A DNA stretch of 32,880 nucleotides from Hofstenia miamia (taxonomy: Eukaryota > Xenacoelomorpha > Acoela): positions 261,054-293,933 of the forward strand of contig SCFE01000049.1 in the NCBI GenBank assembly GCA_004352715.1. Direction: 5' to 3'. The notes beneath the pieces were generated by a model that saw only the letters and a list, made by a program, of their open reading frames with translations, had not been told where the DNA came from and did no database searches. The translations under genes were made by a program, and so were the position numbers. Shown here piece after piece: positions 1-9,603 of the stretch (positions are counted from its first letter, which is position 1; every line of letters starts with the position of its first letter).

Positions 1-274
1 ATATATATATATATATTCGGCATATGTACTATGAGAAATCTAGAAAATTTGTGCATATGCCAAATTTTTTAATACTTTTTTGTGTTAATGCCTTTAAGCC
101 ATAGCCCTTATAAAACCCTTGAAAAAATTGATTTAAATCACAATTGAAGTAAAAAAAATTTTTGGCGTCATATCTACGCATTCCTACATATATTCGTCAG
201 TTGTATGGTCGTAATATATTAGCTGCTTTCAAAATCATACATACTGAAAAATATTTATGGTTTTAGTTTGTTTT
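1..274 (+). repeat. Partial copy of TA-flanked repeat (left end)
   Basis: This stretch starts in a (TA)n run followed by TTCGGCATATGTAC and matches bases 861-1134 almost perfectly; the one difference I noticed is ATATCTACGC here versus ATATGTACGC there. It stops at the N at 275. The second copy runs on into the rest of the 853-1698 element, so this one is either a truncated second copy or a scaffold piece that ends inside the repeat. No coding content is seen. Confidence 0.8.
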
Positions 275-275
275 N
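275..275. other. Single N, probable contig join
   Basis: An ambiguous base lies exactly where the similarity between 1-274 and the 861-1134 copy stops being shared. The other two N bases in the window also lie at repeat borders, so this probably marks a scaffold join broken by a repeat. Confidence 0.7.
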
Positions 276-496
276 AAGTTTTAGCTGTATTGACTTCCAT
301 GGGTACAGTTACATTTAAAAACATAAACATTGTTTTTTTCACAAATTGGTGTTCCAAATATGTGGGTTTTTAATGATTTAAATACGTTGTGCATAGCAGA
401 ATTTGAGTAATAAAGGCTTTGTTATATTTTTAGTTGCTCGTGATATTCATATGCACTCTTGTTAAATATTACTAAAATTAAAAAAATAACATCATA

Positions 497-718
497 ATGA
501 TTGATGTGTTTAGTATAAAAGTGACGATCTATGCAATCGAAGATAATGCAACCATTGTGGAAAGTGCATTAGGAACCGAAAAAGTATTCGTAATGGCTTC
601 AGATTTACTAGAAATTTTACAGGAAAATTCGCTGGGATTTCCGTCTGAAATATTAACTTCTCCAGGGTTTCAGTCATTTCCTATTGCAAAAGGTGAATTA
701 TTTGGTTTCCTATTACAG
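497..718 (+). CDS. Candidate exon, unknown product
   Basis: An open frame of 74 codons runs from an ATG at 497 to a possible 5' splice site, CAG|GTTACA, at 718/719, ending in phase 0. The predicted peptide is mixed hydrophilic and contains SALGTEKVFVMASDLLEIL. I do not recognise a family. No good upstream acceptor was fixed: TATTTTTAG near 430 is possible but stop codons follow it. It lies between two copies of the TA-flanked repeat. The codon choice and length are compatible with an exon, but an open frame of this size can also arise by chance in such sequence. Confidence 0.2.
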
Positions 719-852
719 GTTACATTATTGCATTTACCGTAATATTTTATTAACTCGAAGTTTAAATCAATAAGTTTAGATCTGCATTTATGTTAAAATT
801 TAGACAAGTAGAGTTACATTCAGTGTAAGAATAGCATCTGCACTATAATTTT

Positions 853-1698
853 AATATATATATATATATATATATATTCGGCATATGTACTATGAGAAAT
901 CTAGAAAATTTGTGCATATGCCAAATTTTTTAATACTTTTTTGTGTTAATGCCTTTAAGCCATAGCCCTTATAAAACCCTTGAAAAAATTGATTTAAATC
1001 ACAATTGAAGTAAAAAAAATTTTTGGCGTCATATGTACGCATTCCTACATATATTCGTCAGTTGTATGGTCGTAATATATTAGCTGCTTTCAAAATCATA
1101 CATACTGAAAAATATTTATGGTTTTAGTTTGTTTTAATCAAATAACTATATTTCTTTCATTTGATTTTAATTACTTGTTAAATGTACATGATAATGACAT
1201 AAAATAGTATTAAATTTTGTATATAAATGCATTAGCTTTTCGCCTTTTTAGTAAGTTCTCTCATGTTAGAAAATATCAAATTCAGAGTTTTGTGACTGCG
1301 ATATTTATCTGTGTGACTTAATTCAACATGATTCTTTAATACAAATGCCAAATAATGAAGAAAAACGGTTAAGCAGGTGTTACAGCGTAAGATTGCACAA
1401 AGTTGCGTTTTGCTATAAAATAATCCCTGAAAATTTCCTAAACTATCATGAAAATATTCAGTTTCCATTCAGAGCTTCTATCTTAGATTATTACAGCACT
1501 TATAACTGAACAAATATGTAACTGAAGTTCTAATCCTTTTACATTCACCGAATATAATATTCTATTTTACACAAATGCCGAATATACGTGTTGATAATGC
1601 CAAAATGCCGAATATGCATGTCACTTATATAAAATGTACAAATGCCTACTTATATTTTATACAAATGCCGAATATATATATATATATATATATATATA
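853..1698. mobile_element. TA-flanked element with TTCGGCAT inverted ends
   Basis: A (TA)n run at about 853-877 leads into TTCGGCATATGTA, and the far side reads TACAAATGCCGAA into another (TA)n run at 1672-1697. These are inverted copies of one another. Further ATGCCGAATAT units at 1575 and 1605 make the right end a cluster of subterminal repeats. The first ~275 bp recur at 1-274, so the unit is dispersed. Inside, a 78-codon antisense frame (1232-1468) has no recognisable domain. The best guess is a non-autonomous DNA transposon inserted into TA-rich sequence, but no transposase and no clear target duplication are visible. Confidence 0.45.
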
Positions 1699-2110
1699 AG
1701 TTTACTAAATTCGCATTAATTTATTGCCCCCAAGCAGCTTACAGAATTTATACTATGCCCGGGTAAATTTAAACAATTCACTGAGATTCCTTAGTAATGA
1801 ACAAACTTATTGTTTACGACAAACTTTTAGAGAATTACGAAAATAGTTGTCGATAACTGGAGAACATATTTCAATCGACATTTACATTTTTAATAAAGAT
1901 GTTTTAATTACATATAAATAAATTGATTGTAAATACGAAAAATAATTTTATTTTGCAAAAATTATACACAACTGTATATATTGTAGGAATAGTATGGCTT
2001 CATTAAATTCAGAATTCGTTGTGATATGATGTATTTCTGCATAAATAAACTAGAATTATGATTCATTTTAATTTACATATAGTATGTCTCTAATATATTT
2101 TGAATTGCAG
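1699..2110. other. No gene seen
   Basis: AT-rich sequence between the TA-flanked element and the next exon-like island. I see no coding, RNA or repeat feature here. Confidence 0.6.
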
Positions 2111-2236
2111 CATAATAATGCTTGATGACTTTGTGAATGTATACAACACAGAATATGGAAAAAGGCAATGTGAAGATATTGCAGTAAAAAAACCAAGGCT
2201 TTTGCAAAGAACTTAACTTCTATGTTGGCACCTTTG
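2111..2236 (+). CDS. Candidate exon with an internal frame break
   Basis: The island begins after a plausible acceptor (TTTTGAATTGCAG) and ends at a strong donor, TTTG|GTAAGA. One frame reads IIMLDDFVNVYNTEYGKRQ and on through a run of seven A bases. After the A run the coding-looking sequence continues in a neighbouring frame (AFAKNLTSMLAPL) up to the donor. This suggests either a one-base error in the A run or a decayed exon. No family is recognised. Its entry phase does not fit the phase-0 exit of the 497-718 island, so the two are not obviously consecutive exons. Confidence 0.25.
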
Positions 2237-3162
2237 GTAAGAGAACCATTCATTTTAGTTATTTTGAAATTGCGAGTCTATGACACCCTCATTTTCATAG
2301 AGCTGTATATTTGTCAAGATATATAGAATTGTCTTATCTTGTAATGTTCACATTTAGTGATTGAGAGACTCCAACTTACTTTAATCACAAATTGTTCTCT
2401 CTTCATTTTTAATCTAACCTTGCTGTATAATGTATCCTAAATCTATTTGTGATCAGGTCTGTTAAAAAAAATTTTCTCTCAAAAATCTAATAGTGCACTA
2501 ATTAAGTGTACTAACTACACTGATTTTCGCACTTTTTGTTAGAAATATATTGGATAAAATTCTAGGATTTTGTCATATTTTGCTTTCAGCATGGTTCTTT
2601 TAAAGCTAATTATCAAATGGTAGTCCTTCTTGTTATAAGTTATGAAGTAATATCATGGGGTGATTTAGGCAGTGAATGAATCACTGGGATGGTTAATTTT
2701 GTGTATTCACAAAAGTAAACGTCCAGAAATCCATAACAATACACAAGCGCTTATTGCAATAAGCTATTTTTTTAAATATTTAGTCAAAAATATTATTGTA
2801 CATAATTTTCAACACCCCTCATTATGATGCTTTATGTAAGTAGACATATCATTCTGTAGCTTCACAATTAATGCAAGACGCAACAAGCGTAGATATCGTT
2901 ATTGGAAAGTTACAGAAAACGCATTTATAATCTCAATGCTGCAATGCTTACATTGCTATTTAATTCAAAATATGTATGTTTCACATCAATATAAAAATGC
3001 GATTGGTTCAGTTCTACTTGCATATAGTAATGGGCTTTGGCACAGTGAAAGATACACATTTGAAATACATTTTTAAAAACATTCATTGGTTTCGATTTGG
3101 AATTCAAATGAAGTTATGACGTTATCAATTTTTGAAAAATTAAGCTTACAAGGAAATTGAAG
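2237..3162. other. No gene seen
   Basis: Noncoding AT-rich stretch. A 60-codon antisense frame at 2925-3107 has no recognisable features and I treat it as chance. Confidence 0.55.
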
Positions 3163-3500
3163 TTACCGTAAAACTTGTAATTCAAGGTCCTCTGTAATTG
3201 AAACCCACCCTAGCGAGGAGGTTGAAACTAGACTGCTCATGTTTGTGTCTGAGACAGCTATCTACTTTTCTCTTTCAAGGATGGAGATATGCGCGGGTAC
3301 GTACGTACGCACACACAACTCAACGGGGTTTCAACTGATTTGAAACATTTGAAGTAGTTATGAACTTAATATTTTTATAGATCTAAAAATACCAAAAATT
3401 AATGGTTGAAAAATAGAATGCCATCCTGTATTTGAAGGCCACCCTAGCAAGGAGGTTGAAAAATTAAAGGTCATGGCCTTAAATTACAGGTTTTACGTAA
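3163..3500. mobile_element. MITE-like element with ~30 bp inverted ends
   Basis: The left end reads TTACCGTAAAACTTGTAATT and the right end, reverse-complemented, reads TTACGTAAAACCTGTAATTT; similarity continues into AAGGTC/AAGGCC. Internally the motif CCACCCTAGC(G/A)AGGAGGTTGAAA occurs twice in direct orientation (about 3206 and 3440). A short GTAC/AC simple repeat lies at 3297-3315. There is no reading frame of note. The small size, inverted ends and lack of coding fit a non-autonomous DNA element. A TTA/TAA duplication may flank it but is part of the ends themselves. Confidence 0.55.
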
Positions 3501-3826
3501 GTGAGCATATAAGGAAACAGTTTATTTAACTCATATTGCTTTTACTCTAACAAAAATAAAAAACTCCGCTAGAGGTCAACCAATTTTGAATAAGAGTTTT
3601 CCAGACCCTCTGACGCAAGCCTTGCTCAAAAAAAGTATACCATTTTAACTTTATCATCTTTCTTTTAGGAAAATGAAAAATTCAGCTTAAAATTTAATTA
3701 CAAGCCAATTTATGGATAAAAATCGATATAGGGCCGATTTTTCTCTCCCATTTCAACTTTAATTTAACAGTTTATAAATTCGTTGCTGCTTTGTTTGTTT
3801 TAATGTTAAGTCATTTTATGTTTTAG

Positions 3827-4046
3827 TACAACGCACCCAAGTGGGCCCTGAAGTAATCATTGATGATACATCCAATAATGGAGCTAATTGGTTCTTAAGC
3901 ACATTTGATGGAAATGTTGTATTCGCAACTATTACGCTGTTGTGCATTCTCATGGTGATCGCTAACATTTCCTTTGTTTTGTACATTTTCAAAAATTTAA
4001 ATTGCTGGAGTCCTGAAAAAAAGATAAAGAGACGTCTGCCTAAAAG
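3827..4046 (+). CDS. Candidate exon of a membrane protein
   Basis: A typical acceptor (TCATTTTATGTTTTAG) precedes an open stretch that ends at a donor, AAAAG|GTATTT. The frame reads QRTQVGPEVIIDDTSNNG, then a strongly hydrophobic segment of about 23 residues (VVFATITLLCILMVIANISF onward), then a Lys/Arg-rich tail with SPEKKIKRRLPKR. This is the layout of a single membrane span followed by a basic, probably cytosolic, stretch. The exon enters with two bases of a split codon and leaves with two. I cannot name the protein. The antisense frame over the same bases is a shadow. Good splice borders and a coherent topology make this the best exon candidate in the window. Confidence 0.4.
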
Positions 4047-4340
4047 GTATTTCAAATTGCCCTATGCGAATATACTTTTATTATAATGGGATGAATGACT
4101 AATAAATACATAATGAATCACTTTTTTGAAATTATATAAATCTCGTCAGTTTTCAATGCAAGCATTCTTTAATATATCCAATCTTAAGCTCTAATTCTCT
4201 ATTAAAATTTTCAATGATGAGAAACATCGTAGTCGAATAAGATACAATCGCAACAACACTTTTTGTTTGATTGCGAAAAGAAGCATGAAATTTCAGTTGA
4301 GTTTACTAAACTACATTAACATTAGTAATATCAATTTTTA

Positions 4341-4540
4341 CCTCCGCCAATGAGGTTATGTTTTTGGTAGTGTTTGTTTATCTGTTAGCAACTTTACGGA
4401 AAAAGTAATAGATGGATTAACTTCCAATTTTCACCAGAGGTGCGTCTCCGCCCAAGGAGGAATCCATTAAATTTTGGTGCTGATCCGGGGGAAACAAGCT
4501 GCGTGGCGGAGATCTGCGCTCTCCGAGTGCTTTTCTAGTA
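4341..4540 (+). repeat. ~200 bp dispersed SINE/MITE-like repeat
   Basis: It begins CCTCCGCCAATGAGGTTATG and ends GGCGGAGATCTGCGCTCTCC followed by GAGTGCTTTTCTAG. The outer bases CTCCGCCA and TGGCGGAG are inverted. It stands out from its surroundings by GC content and codes for nothing. From memory, very similar sequences are scattered through the genomes of many unrelated animals; I cannot check this here. It lacks obvious tRNA-type A and B boxes, so a small DNA-transposon derivative is as likely as a SINE. Confidence 0.55.
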
Positions 4541-4936
4541 TATAATTGATAAATTCTCGTGATGAGTTTGTATAGTAATCAGTTTTGGACATTGTGCTAG
4601 AGTGCGAAAATGCCAGTTGTGCACAAATTTAGCGATATCTCAACTCTAACAGTAATGCCCAGTATGTTTATGATTTTATGAGCTGCCTTTTTACAGTAAT
4701 TGGCCTTTTTTGAATAATCAATGCTTTCCAGTTATTGACTTTGTTATCGGTATTACTCAAGGTTCTCTTAGATCCCATGTAACCTACAATCGATCATTCT
4801 AAAAAAGCGTTTGTAATCGCCATGTCATTTTGAAACATAGAGTAATGCTTAGCAAATTGCATATTTTTTGGCTAATGAACAGCAACCAAAGAGGCTCAAG
4901 CTATTTAAGGTTCTATTTTCACTAAAATTATTGATA

Positions 4937-5102
4937 ATGACCACTAATAATGCTATATTTAGAGAACCTAAAAAAGTTAATCGGCCCATTGAACCACCTG
5001 CAGAGACGCCAAATACTGCTAGAAGACCGGTAAGGGGTGTATTACCACCACGAACAGAAGATAAGACGCTAAGTGTTGCAGCAGCTATTGCTAATAGAGG
5101 AG
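4937..5102 (+). CDS. Candidate exon, possible start exon
   Basis: An ATG at 4937 opens a frame of 55 codons reading MTTNNAIFREPKKVNRP and later RRPVRGVLPPRTEDK, then SVAAAIANRGG, ending at a donor AG|GTAAAA (5102/5103). The peptide is Pro/Arg-rich and looks disordered. The frame is open upstream to 4868, and an alternative acceptor, AATGAACAG at 4882, would make it an internal exon. No family is recognised. The exit phase of the 3827-4046 exon does not match entry at 4883, so joining these two is unsupported. The hydrophobic antisense frame 4849-5154 is probably its shadow. Confidence 0.3.
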
Positions 5103-7836
5103 GTAAAAATAACTTATACTTTAATGATTTTTTCTTCTTACATTTCTTATTCATTTACAATGCAATTTAATGCTGTTTTTATAACTGTTAAGTAATGTAC
5201 GCACTTCCAAATTTGTACACAAACTTCTATGGAAATTAATTGGCTCACAGCAAAAATTACAACTTCGTGCACAACTTTTTTGGTTGGATTATATGTAATT
5301 GTACTAATTTGTAAAATTGTACTTATAATGTAATAATTATATCATCTTTACAATTATTTCAAAAAGTTTTATTATAAAGAATGGTTAAGATAAACATTTT
5401 TGACTTCACTGCAGAAATCGAGTAATCAGTTAGGCACGTTCAGAAAGTTGTAATCGCGTGCATACATATTTTGTTGTGCACCTAATTAAATAATGTAGGT
5501 CTTGCCAAAAGTAGAACCAATTTTTGGTAGCGATTAAATTTGAGTTATGCCATTGTGAATGGAATATACATGAGTTTATACTTTATTATCAGTTTCTTGA
5601 GTTCGTTTTTTTCAGCGGTTTTTCTAATTTAGTGTAAAGCTTTTTATATCCGATTGGCTCTCACATAATGTATGTCCCTGGACTATTGCAATTGAAGCGC
5701 TTTGGTAGATTCTTACCAAGTCACTACAACAAGTAAAGCAATAAAGTGTTCAGCAGCTTCGATGTAAACATTCCCTACGTCTTGTTAAATTCTTTCACCA
5801 ATTTATCGATAATAAAAAAATATAAATTTTTTCAGTATGAATGGCTGGTTAGACTTTCTTGTTTGAAGAAGCGCTTTTCTCATACAAGCACCTCTGGTTG
5901 ATTTGTGTTTCTTCTCATAGTTGCTTGATCCTGAAACATGGTCGCTTTAGCTTACACTATTTGCAAAAATGCTTCTTTGAGCTCAGATCCTAAATCTCTT
6001 TTTTGATGAGAAGAGATAACGACATTCTTGCCTGCTATTTATCGTGCAATAAAGCTTTTCGTAGATATTTTGAATAGCACTGTTCGGTAAGGAATTCAAA
6101 AAAGTATTTATCACAATATTTAATATCTTATGTTATCTTATCTAACAACAATCACGTTTCTTTTACTACTTTAGTTTCAGGTTCAAAGTGATGTGCTAAG
6201 GCAAGTTGAAAATCTCTCAGGATTGCATTATTATTGCATCCCTTTCTCATTTCTACTGAACACATGTTTTCGAGGAAACATTTGGCATTTTTTTTTACCC
6301 TAGATGCTATAATAACAAAAAATATCTTTTTCAAACCAAACTGAGAATGATTCACGTTTGCCAGAAATACAGCTAAAGGATTTACCCATGAAATTTCCAC
6401 ATTTTTCCTCGGCAAATTTATAAAAATTCTTTTAGCAACTAAAAGATTAATTACAGAAAAAGCAAACGTAAAGGTATTGTTCAAATATCGACCAATTGCA
6501 TTTTGATGCTAAATGAGGAGGATAAAGCTTTAACAGCCAGTTCATGTTCATTTGAATCTTCCAGTTATTGAAAACATGTGCCAAAATGCAGTGAATATTT
6601 TGTGGAAGAGCAAGTAGGAAAGGCAAATTACACTGTTAGTATTGGGACATTAGGGCAGCTTTGTTCTTTTCTCAAAAATATAATAATTTGTTTTTTAATT
6701 GTTGGTATCTTATCGATATGAGATACATATGAATAATGTAAAAGCAATGTAAACTTATTAACTTAATGTACCCTCTAGCGGCTTGTTTCACTGTTCTTGG
6801 TTTTATTGTTACTTGATAAAAAGAGAAAATGATAGGGTCTATTTCAACAATATTATTGTCGCGGTTAAAGTGAAATACTTTGCATGACTTAAAAAAAATT
6901 TTCCTTTTTCGTTTTTTATCATAGCTTATTACATTGGCTACTTTTTGATTTTTTAAATATGTGAGACTTTCTCTTGAATTTGACCTGGATGAAACTAGGG
7001 AAAAATTTAGTAATTGTAAAGAATGAATTTTGGCCCAACGAACACAATTCGCGTCAATTTTTTCAAAGAGAAGTGGTCTAAAAATGATACTCTAATAGAA
7101 TGGCTTTAACAATTAATGAACTAATGCATTAATTAAAAGGGAATTACGGACTCTGTTGCCGGCTGAGTACAACCCAGTGAAATACCTCACTAACAATTTC
7201 CAAAGCGTGTTAAATAATTATATTTGGGAGGAAACAAGCACCAAATTTGTCTCTAGTTAACGATTTAGTTCACAAAATTTTAGAGTATCCTTTTTGGATG
7301 ACTTCCCTAATCAAGTCGAGCAGGTTCCAGATTGTCCCGGGAATTAAATCAACTAGTTGAAAGTTGACTAGCTGCTGATATTGGCTGTCAACAAATGCTA
7401 TTCCATAAAATCTAAACTTATGCAGGCGGTGTACCTCTAGTTGGCATTTATGGATATTTGCATAAATATACAAACTGCTTATGAGATTTAATTCTTGATA
7501 ACAGTGCAAATGAAAAATATGACTGTTATCACGCAACTCTCGTTATGACTGTGCTTCTATTTTGAACTATTTTTTTACGATTTGTTGCAGAAGTTCTATT
7601 TCTTCAATTTGTGCATTTCATACACATGTTTAAATGCTGACATAAAAACAATTACTTCCATATACGAACTGTAAATTTTTGTAAAGTTTAAACAAAGTTT
7701 CTGACTTCGTGAAAATCTTAGAAAATCATAATGTGACTATCAATTAATGTTGAAGTATTTACTTACAATTATATAAGATTATATATTATACAAACAGAAA
7801 AATTTATTCTACAGACTAATTCGCAGTTGTTTCAAC
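5103..7836. other. No gene seen (2.7 kb)
   Basis: AT-rich noncoding sequence. Antisense frames at 6152-6484 (110 codons) and 7270-7536 (88 codons) were read through; neither shows a domain, a signal peptide or splice borders that I would trust. It may be intron or intergenic. Confidence 0.5.
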
Positions 7837-8290
7837 TTGGTTTGGAATGACAGAAAATTAATCGGCGAGGTAATGACTATTAGAGAAACATGTGTTGTCC
7901 AGATAATTACCCCATTATTCCAAAACTCTATCAAAAAGTTCCTGTTGGTTTGTTGGAGAGGGTTCTTTAAGGACACTACCCTTCAGCAATCCACAGACGT
8001 TCTTAATTTGAAATTTGGTGAATTACCAGGCAAATCCTTCCAAATGATAATGGAATTTTTGTTTATGAATTCAATCATTGCCATTGCAATGTATGCAGTT
8101 GCACCATCTTTTAAAATGGTTAACTCCGGACATGGAAATTGTCGCCTATATTTCAGTGCCTTTAAGTAGACAGGCATGCTATCTTCGCGATATTATTGTC
8201 TGTTTACAGTCTTACCATTTGGAAAAAATGTGCAATATACGTCGTCTATGTTTTGATATTATGATTAGTCTTCACCAGTAAAGCCTTCAC
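7837..8290 (+). pseudogene. Decayed DIRS-like reverse-transcriptase scrap
   Basis: Pieces in two frames resemble a tyrosine-recombinase-type (DIRS-like) reverse transcriptase. APSFKMVN occurs in one frame, VAYISVPLSRQACYLR in the next, and FTVLPFG back in a third. In that family the order is a phenylalanine-lysine-methionine motif, then an aspartate-alanine-tyrosine motif leading into a histidine/arginine-rich strand, then an LPFG motif; the order here matches. The spacing is right but frameshifts and stops interrupt it and the catalytic YxDD box is not visible. No recombinase is seen. It is probably a small fossil; the call rests on short motifs. Confidence 0.35.
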
Positions 8291-9264
8291 TGACCATATA
8301 CTTGAAAGCTTCAATTGGTCCTAAATATTTTTCTTTGAAATAATGGAGCCACAAATACATTTGTATGTGGTTTCCCAAGCCCGTGGAGTTGTTGTTCATA
8401 ATGACTTGTCACTATTTATTACCCAAAGGGTCAGAAACTTTTTGTATACCGTGTACTTTCTTGCGCTCTTCATTTCTCATGTATCTCGTTGTTTATTCAT
8501 GTGTTGTTTTCAATTGACAGCTGGCAATATATAATTGGTGCTGCATTTTAAGGGATTTTTATTTGGGGTCTCGTCTATCAAGCTGCAAATACGAAAGTGT
8601 GATTCAAACTTGTAATATATTGCACATGATGTAAGAAAGTGTTTAATCCTTGCTTACTGCAAATGAATTTACATTTTTCATTCATAAGTAATCTATTGGG
8701 GAGAGCAGAACATTAGAAACTAATTATTTTTTTATTTCAGTTTTTCATATTAAATGGCAAATTTTATTTTTCCTGGAATATATATTTTGAAAACGGCTAT
8801 CCAATTCATATTTTAATTAAATATCTGAAATTGTGTTTAGGTTATGATAGACCAGGCGGATACAAACCCCAAACAGATTAGTGCAAACAGTGATATTTGT
8901 TAAACTTTAAGTGTAAATTATGTTATTAATGTATTTTTGCTAAGTGACGATTTAGAAATAGAATAGTAAGAGAATTCTTAAATGTGTTTCATAAGTGTAG
9001 AATAACTATCTTAAAAAATGTTGTATTGTATATTAAATTTGAAATAAGCGTCTATAAAAATGTATAACAAGAACTCACATTTAGCCTTTACAACTTGAAG
9101 AATATAATTATTTATGTATTGAAATAAACAATTAATAATTCTGTTTTGCACTCTAGATATACTAATTTTTTAGACCAAATTTATAAGTCTTTAAACTAAT
9201 TTTAAACATTTTCTGCACTATTTATACTTCGTTTTTGCAAACAATTTGTTGTTCTTCTGTGATA
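8291..9264. other. No gene seen
   Basis: Noncoding. Part of the right side may be eroded sequence of the antisense LINE that is recognisable from 9265 onward, but the similarity is lost. A 63-codon frame at 8343-8534 is unremarkable. Confidence 0.5.
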
Positions 9265-9600
9265 TCAATAATTTTTAGTTTCAATATAATTAATCATGCA
9301 AGATCCAGATTTTAATATGTGTATATAGTTGAACGATATGTTTTTCAAAAGTGTTTCCATTATTTCGTCTGAATAATTTAGATAATCTCTTGCATAAATT
9401 ATTTTATTGGTTTTGGTAGTTATATTACTTATATATGTGCAAAGAGCATGGTCACTGATTGATTCAAACATGAAGGATTTAAAAACTAAGTCGGAATTTG
9501 TTAGGAAGTAATCAATTAAATTATGTAGTGTAGGACAGTCAGTATTTACACAATGAAAGTCGTATGTTGCACAAAATTCTTTTAACGATTTTTTTTTAAG
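9265..9600 (-). pseudogene. Older 2A-LINE copy: endonuclease 3' half
   Basis: Read on the - strand from 9600 leftward, the sequence gives CVNTDCPTLHNLIDYF, then MFESISDHALCTYIS and YARDYLNYSDE, and ends MINYIETKNY before a stop. These match residues about 271-370 of the intact LINE's ORF2 (MFESFSDHALCAYIS; YARDYLSYSDE), including the endonuclease Ser-Asp-His box. It starts exactly where the intact LINE begins on the left. The missing upstream part lies beyond the intact LINE at 13921 and up. So this is the 3'-ward portion of an antisense copy split by the younger insertion. Recognisable similarity fades at about 9265; the reverse-transcriptase part is absent. Confidence 0.85.
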
Positions 9601-9603
9601 ATT

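Noticed and set aside
1575-1766. 63-codon frame with IYIYIYIYIY
   Set aside because: It is a translation of the TA microsatellite and subterminal repeats.
4849-5154. 101-codon antisense frame rich in Leu/Ala/Val (membrane-like)
   Set aside because: It lies opposite the exon candidate at 4937-5102; the hydrophobicity is what the complement of its codons gives, and it has no family features.
6152-6484. 110-codon antisense frame
   Set aside because: No domain, splice borders or start context; could be chance in AT-rich DNA.
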